Below, piece after piece: positions 59,780 through 64,000 of a stretch of DNA of 64,000 nucleotides. The position numbers and the translations under genes were made by a program. This stretch comes from Neptunicella plasticusilytica (GTDB taxonomy: Bacteria; Pseudomonadota; Gammaproteobacteria; Enterobacterales; Alteromonadaceae), in contig NZ_CP150481.1 in the NCBI RefSeq assembly GCF_047922965.1, positions 1,426,001 through 1,490,000 of the forward strand, written 5' to 3'. The stretch's first letter is position 1. Each line of letters starts with the position of its first letter. A model generated the notes under the pieces. It saw only the letters and a program-made list of their open reading frames with translations. It searched no databases and was not told the DNA's origin.

Positions 59780-62164
59780 CTATATGGGTGATCCCGGTGG
59801 TAGGGGCAAAATGCTGAAGTTGGATTTCCAGTCACCCGTTCGGAAAAACTGCTCCAGCTGTCTGGCCATCATTTGGGCCTGCGGATCTTTGGATTGGCGT
59901 TCCAGCCATAATTGCAATTGGCTAAGCTGGTATTCCAGTTCGGCTCTGACTTCCGGAACCAGATTGGAGTCCAGCGTCGCTGTTACTAATGCCTCCAGTG
60001 AGACAGCATTAATACGCTGTTGTAATTGCCGATAATCCTTGTTGTCAGGGGCCTTCAGGGTTTTAGCCACTATCTGTTCGACAAGTTTGCTTACTGTCAG
60101 GGGATTATTATATTGCGCGGCCAGATTGTTTAGCCGGCCAGACTGTAATAGTTGCGACAAGGTATAACCGCAAGCCGATTCTGCCGCCCCAATGGCATCA
60201 AAGGCCAGTCCCGTTCGCCCTTTAAAACTCTCGCGGTTACGACTTTCTCCATAGGCTTTGGGTGGGATCAGTCTTGTCAAAGACTCAGGAATGGCCAGAA
60301 AGGCCGGTGACAGGGTGTTCAGCATCGCATCTACAGCCTGTTGTTGTATTTCAGAATTGACCGCTGTTTGCCCTCTGGCTGAAGGGTAGTCGCCTTTGAC
60401 TTCATATTGATAGCGGATGCCACCGACCAGCTTGGCCGCTGCTTGCAACTGATAGCGGTGCAACAAATAAATCGGTACCAGCGATTCTTCTAGCGATGAC
60501 AAAGACGTTCCCTTGCTGATGCTGTTAAGTCCAAAATGGCTTAATGCCACCTGACGTACATCAATAATACGTTTTAGCTCATCAACTGGGTTGGTGCCGT
60601 TGTCCCATAAATTGCCCTGTGCGCTGGGCGTATCGCCGGGACGGGCATCGGGATCAGAAATATAGTTCAAACCACTGCTTCTGGCACCCTGAACCAGTTT
60701 GGCCAGTTGTCGGGACTCATCCTGATTTGGATCAAAGCTTTTGTAACCGTAGGCAATAGTATATTTGTCCCAAAGTCCTACACCGACGCTGTAGGCTTTA
60801 TCGATTTTGACTTGATTATCATCCACATAAACGTAAGGGTGGGGATAATCCATCACCGATGCATTGCCGTTTTCACTGCCAGCAAAATTGTGTGCCAAGC
60901 CCAGAGTGTGTCCTACTTCATGGGCGGCCAACTGGCGAATTCGCGCCAGCGCCATGGCTTGTTGTGCGCTAGTGTCGGCATTATCCTGGCTAAAGGGGCT
61001 GGTCAGTCCCAGCGCAATCAGATAATCCTGACGAACCCTTAACGAACCCAATGTGACATGTCCTTTGAGAATTTCGCCACTGCGCGGATCTATCACCGAT
61101 GAACCATAGGACCAGCCACGGGTGGCACGGTGTACCCACTGGATCACGTTGTAACGCACATCCATAGGATCGGCGTCGGCCGGCAGGTCCTTAACCTGAA
61201 ATGCATCTTTGTAGCCTAATGCCGAAAAAGCTTCGTTCCACCACATGGCACCGTCTTTCAAAGCGCTACGCACCGGTTCCGGTGTACCCGGATCGAGGTA
61301 ATAAATAATAGGTTCAACGGCTTCACTTACCGCTGCTGCCGGGTTTTTCTTTTCCAGTCGATGGCGGGGAATAAAACGTTTGACCATCGATTGATCGATA
61401 GGGGCCGCATAATCCTCATATTCAATAGACCAGTATCCGGAAAAAGGTAGGAAGGCTCTGGGATGATAATTGTCATCCGGCAATTCAATCAGAGAATGGT
61501 GCAGATGAACCGAGATACTGTCGGGATCCGGGGTGACCTGACGCACATATTCACCGGGTTTGGATCCAGCATAAGTCACCAGCGCTTCCAGTTCGGTATT
61601 TTTCGGAAAGGCTTTCAGGCGGGCAGGATAAACACCGCTGCGTTTAGGATCTGGCTTGTAACTGCCTTGCTGAGTTTGTTGCAGCCGCTGGGAAACCTGA
61701 TGAATGTCCGATAGCAGGAAATCAGTGTAATCGATCAATACGGCATTATTGTCACTGGCTACAATGGGTAAACCGGCGATAACCGAATCAGCAAAGGCCT
61801 CATCAATGCTGGCTTTTTCGGCCGGATTGTCACTTTCGGCACGATAGTAGGTATTCAGCTGGCGCAGTAACACTTTGTCGCCAAAACGCTCAAACTGGAC
61901 AATCCGGGTATCACCCAACTGACCGCGATCCAGACCAATATCATTGGATCCCATGCCCTGGGGCAAGCTACTCTGGAACAAAAATGGCTGGCCAAAACGC
62001 TTGACCAGTACGTAGACTTTGCCGCTGTCCGGCTGGTAATAGAGATCGAAATAACCGGATTGATATTCAAAGTTTTCGGTAAAGCTCTTTACGCTCGGCG
62101 GTTTGGCGATAGCGGCATTCCCAACCATCAGCGCACAAACAATGAATATAATACGCAATATCAT
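59780..62164 (-). CDS. Secreted zinc-dependent metalloprotease (DUF5117/DUF5118 type)
   Basis: This is a predicted 794-residue exported protein with a signal peptide at the N-terminus (MILRIIFIVCALMVGNAAIA). The metzincin-like zinc motif HEVGHTLGLAHN starts at His415, preceded by MWWNEAFSALGY and followed by a downstream Met-turn-like VMDYPHPYV. The N-terminal part corresponds to DUF5118/DUF5117. The family is common in Bacteroidetes and in gammaproteobacteria and is presumed to be periplasmic or extracellular peptidases. The ATG at 62164 has GGGAA at about 9 nt; one seven residues earlier lacks a site and would spoil the signal. It stands alone, divergent from the DnaK-like gene. Confidence 0.9.
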   Translation of the reverse strand: MILRIIFIVCALMVGNAAIAKPPSVKSFTENFEYQSGYFDLYYQPDSGKVYVLVKRFGQPFLFQSSLPQGMGSNDIGLDRGQLGDTRIVQFERFGDKVLLRQLNTYYRAESDNPAEKASIDEAFADSVIAGLPIVASDNNAVLIDYTDFLLSDIHQVSQRLQQTQQGSYKPDPKRSGVYPARLKAFPKNTELEALVTYAGSKPGEYVRQVTPDPDSISVHLHHSLIELPDDNYHPRAFLPFSGYWSIEYEDYAAPIDQSMVKRFIPRHRLEKKNPAAAVSEAVEPIIYYLDPGTPEPVRSALKDGAMWWNEAFSALGYKDAFQVKDLPADADPMDVRYNVIQWVHRATRGWSYGSSVIDPRSGEILKGHVTLGSLRVRQDYLIALGLTSPFSQDNADTSAQQAMALARIRQLAAHEVGHTLGLAHNFAGSENGNASVMDYPHPYVYVDDNQVKIDKAYSVGVGLWDKYTIAYGYKSFDPNQDESRQLAKLVQGARSSGLNYISDPDARPGDTPSAQGNLWDNGTNPVDELKRIIDVRQVALSHFGLNSISKGTSLSSLEESLVPIYLLHRYQLQAAAKLVGGIRYQYEVKGDYPSARGQTAVNSEIQQQAVDAMLNTLSPAFLAIPESLTRLIPPKAYGESRNRESFKGRTGLAFDAIGAAESACGYTLSQLLQSGRLNNLAAQYNNPLTVSKLVEQIVAKTLKAPDNKDYRQLQQRINAVSLEALVTATLDSNLVPEVRAELEYQLSQLQLWLERQSKDPQAQMMARQLEQFFRTGDWKSNFSILPLPPGSPI

Positions 62165-62391
62165 TTTATCAATTTCCCAAAACAAGTAAGAGGCTATACC
62201 TTACCCATTCATTTACCGAAAAACTATCCTGTTTATTTTGCTGTTTGCAACCACAGGTGATCTCATTCAAAAATTTTCTGATATGAGACAGGGCAGTGTG
62301 GCAATAAGATATAAAAGTCATCATTGTAACTAAGCTGATTTTCGACCAATAACAGCAGCGACACGCCCTTGATAAATCCGCACAAGAATCT

Positions 62392-62420
62392 TTTGATTTG
62401 GCGGCTATTTGCTTTAAGAT
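62392..62420 (+). promoter_or_regulatory. Predicted sigma70 promoter of the DnaK-like gene
   Basis: TTTGAT (62392-62397) and TAAGAT (62415-62420) are separated by 17 nt, about 34 nt upstream of the gene start. In the rest of the 62165-62453 gap I see nothing certain. Confidence 0.4.
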
Positions 62421-62453
62421 CCGCGTTCAATTTTCGACAGGGTAACGCACGTT

Positions 62454-63953
62454 TTGACCGCAATTGGTATTGATTATGGCACCTCCAATTCGGAGGTGGT
62501 GTATTTTGACGGACAGCAACATCAACTGATTAAACTGGATCCGTTGTCGGCTACACCATATAAAATTCGCTCCTCAGTATTTGTCTATTACCCGGATGAA
62601 TTACCCTTGCCGCCAGCGGAACGGGTTGAAGCCAAAGTCGATCAGTTGCAGCGGGCGATTGGAGTAAAAATCGATAAAGCCAAAGAAGGTTATTATCAGG
62701 CCAAAGAGCCCCGTGAACAGCAACTATACAGTGACAGAATTGACAGTTTACGCGGCGATTTTCATAACAAGCCCAAGCTTCAGCAACAAGCTATCCATAT
62801 CCTGATGGAAGATATGACGGTGCAGGATTTGTCGCTGAGCAAGCTGGTTGAAACCGGCGAGTTCTTATTTGGCGAGGCCGGATTCAAGCGTTATCTGAAA
62901 ATGCCGGATAAAGGCCGTTTGATCTATTCGCCCAAGAATTTTTTGGGGGCCAGTTTACTGGGAGGCCAGCATCAGGCCTTTGTCGGTCTGATTGCCAAAC
63001 AATTGGCGTATTTTCGTCAATGTGCCGAACAACAATTGGGCAAAACGGTCAGTAAAGCGGTTATAGGGCGTCCGGTACGTTTTCATGGGACGCGCGGTGA
63101 AGCGGGTAATAGCCAGGCTCTGGATATTATGCGTGCCGCCGCACAGCAGGCCGGTTTTGAGACGGTGGAATTTTTGCAGGAACCGATTGCCGCTGCCTAT
63201 AATATCGAGCGTCAGCTGCCCGAGGCCAAAAACGTATTGGTGGTGGATATTGGTGGTGGTACGACCGATATCTGTTGTATTCAATTATCACCGGAACGCT
63301 TACTGCAACTGGATAGACAGCAAGACGTGCTGGCGGTGACCGGTACTCGTATCGGTGGTATGGAATGCGACAAGAATCTGATCACCAAAACCATTGCCCC
63401 GACTATGGGAATGGGCACGACCTTTGGTAATAATTTACCGATCCCGCCAACCTATTTCTCGGATATGTGTGCGGTGGACAATATTCCCCGTTTGAACAAC
63501 TTTTTCTCGGACGAATACGGGCTGGAAATAGCTCAAACCAGGTCGGTGTCCAGTCATCCTGAATTACTGCAACGATTGTTGATTGTACAAACCGAAAAAC
63601 TGTCGGCACGGTTGGTTAACTCTTCGCGTATGGCCAAGGAAATGTTGTCCGACAAGCCGCAAATCACCTTGCCATTGCATTATATCCAGAGCGATTATCA
63701 GGTGGATATCAGTCAGGATGATTTGCACCGTTCGATGCAAAGCTGGCTGCAACGGGTGAAAAAGTTGATTAATGAATGCCTGGACGCCAGCGGTCAGCCA
63801 CCGGAAATGCTGTTTATCACCGGCGGGATGAGCTTGTCGCCGATAGTGCGTCAGGAAGTCATCGACATGCTTCCTGATTTACCTTTAATGGAAGGGGATG
63901 CATTTAACTCTGTTTGTCAGGGGCTGAGTATTCAAGCGGCAAAGCTGGGCTAG
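62454..63953 (+). CDS. DnaK-like Hsp70 family protein (YegD type)
   Basis: This 499-residue protein has only the Hsp70/actin-like ATPase fold: phosphate 1 motif AIGIDYGTSNSEV at the start, phosphate 2 VVDIGGGTTDICC at about 262, and the adenosine motif FITGGMSLSPIV near the end. It lacks the substrate-binding domain of DnaK, like E. coli YegD (450 residues). About 50 extra residues lie in the helical insert at 60-110. Its function is unknown, perhaps chaperone-like. The start is a TTG at 62454 with AGGG 11 nt upstream; no ATG fits before the phosphate 1 motif. The 47 nt after the stop show only a T-rich stretch. Confidence 0.9.
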   Translation: MTAIGIDYGTSNSEVVYFDGQQHQLIKLDPLSATPYKIRSSVFVYYPDELPLPPAERVEAKVDQLQRAIGVKIDKAKEGYYQAKEPREQQLYSDRIDSLRGDFHNKPKLQQQAIHILMEDMTVQDLSLSKLVETGEFLFGEAGFKRYLKMPDKGRLIYSPKNFLGASLLGGQHQAFVGLIAKQLAYFRQCAEQQLGKTVSKAVIGRPVRFHGTRGEAGNSQALDIMRAAAQQAGFETVEFLQEPIAAAYNIERQLPEAKNVLVVDIGGGTTDICCIQLSPERLLQLDRQQDVLAVTGTRIGGMECDKNLITKTIAPTMGMGTTFGNNLPIPPTYFSDMCAVDNIPRLNNFFSDEYGLEIAQTRSVSSHPELLQRLLIVQTEKLSARLVNSSRMAKEMLSDKPQITLPLHYIQSDYQVDISQDDLHRSMQSWLQRVKKLINECLDASGQPPEMLFITGGMSLSPIVRQEVIDMLPDLPLMEGDAFNSVCQGLSIQAAKLG

Positions 63954-64000
63954 CTTCGGTTTTTATTGGCTTTGCCACATTATATTTTTCATCCTTCGAC

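Noticed and set aside
1..64000. tRNA, rRNA, CRISPR array, prophage or complete insertion sequence
   Set aside because: No cloverleaf with GGTTCGA-type arm, no regularly spaced repeat array, no integrase or transposase gene was found on reading both strands.

Overview
The window looks like chromosomal DNA of a free-living gammaproteobacterium of the Alteromonadales type (Alteromonadaceae-like). This rests on three things: the conserved order ftsB-ispD-ispF-truD-surE-pcm-yqaA-nlpD-rpoS, the mutH / rppH-ptsP-TSUP-lgt-thyA neighbourhood, and large TonB-dependent receptors (TBDRs) with LacI-type operators. The genus cannot be fixed from sequence reading alone. No rRNA, tRNA, CRISPR array, phage or intact insertion sequence was seen.

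Layout. (1) 1-7620, minus strand: a TBDR followed by a flavin-dependent halogenase, a SapC-like protein, a cupin/JmjC-like protein and a second halogenase cut by the left edge. The TBDR promoter carries two LacI-type palindromes, which suggests induction by a carbohydrate or similar ligand. (2) 7826-14242, minus strand: the housekeeping operon ftsB to rpoS, with 4-bp overlaps through most of it and an nlpD that has no standard start codon. (3) 14476-24539: a solute-binding protein, rpsT, the TIGR03545/TIGR03546 membrane pair, a LysE exporter, a divergent SH3-protein / CYTH-CHAD pair, an M20 peptidase, mutH and a YhhN-family protein. (4) 24689-29994, plus strand: rppH, ptsP, a TauE/SafE permease, lgt and thyA. 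(5) 30005-37969: a small orphan gene, a DUF3530 protein, rluA-rapA, a PIN-PhoH ATPase and a transglutaminase-like protein. A 285-bp MITE-like element with perfect 24-bp terminal inverted repeats lies between phoH and its terminator.

(6) 38108-59068 is the main metabolic island. Its genes predict a path from adenine, guanine and xanthine to malate. Adenine deaminase and guanine deaminase feed XdhABC (to urate), then PuuD (to 5-hydroxyisourate), UraH, UraD (to allantoin), PuuE (to allantoate), Alc (to ureidoglycolate), AllA (to glyoxylate plus urea) and malate synthase G. A TetR/RutR-like regulator heads the puuE-add operon and is divergent from xdhABC-uraD-uraH-guaD-puuD. A palindrome of RutR-operator type overlaps the predicted xdh -35 box. 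Beside this set lie a TBDR and, divergent from it, a beta-helix lipoprotein and a diheme cytochrome lipoprotein. No inner-membrane purine permease and no urease are present in the window.

(7) 59069-59779 is a gene-free repeat island with several intergenic repeat families, including a run of hairpins whose stems differ but whose centres all contain TCC(A/T) or its complement. (8) 59780-63953: a large zinc metalloprotease (DUF5117 type) and, divergent from it, a DnaK-like (YegD-type) Hsp70 protein.

The most interesting leads are the TBDR/beta-helix/cytochrome module next to the urate pathway, the RutR-like operator, the TCC-loop hairpin array, the MITE behind phoH, the halogenase with an altered signature motif, and the non-canonical nlpD start.
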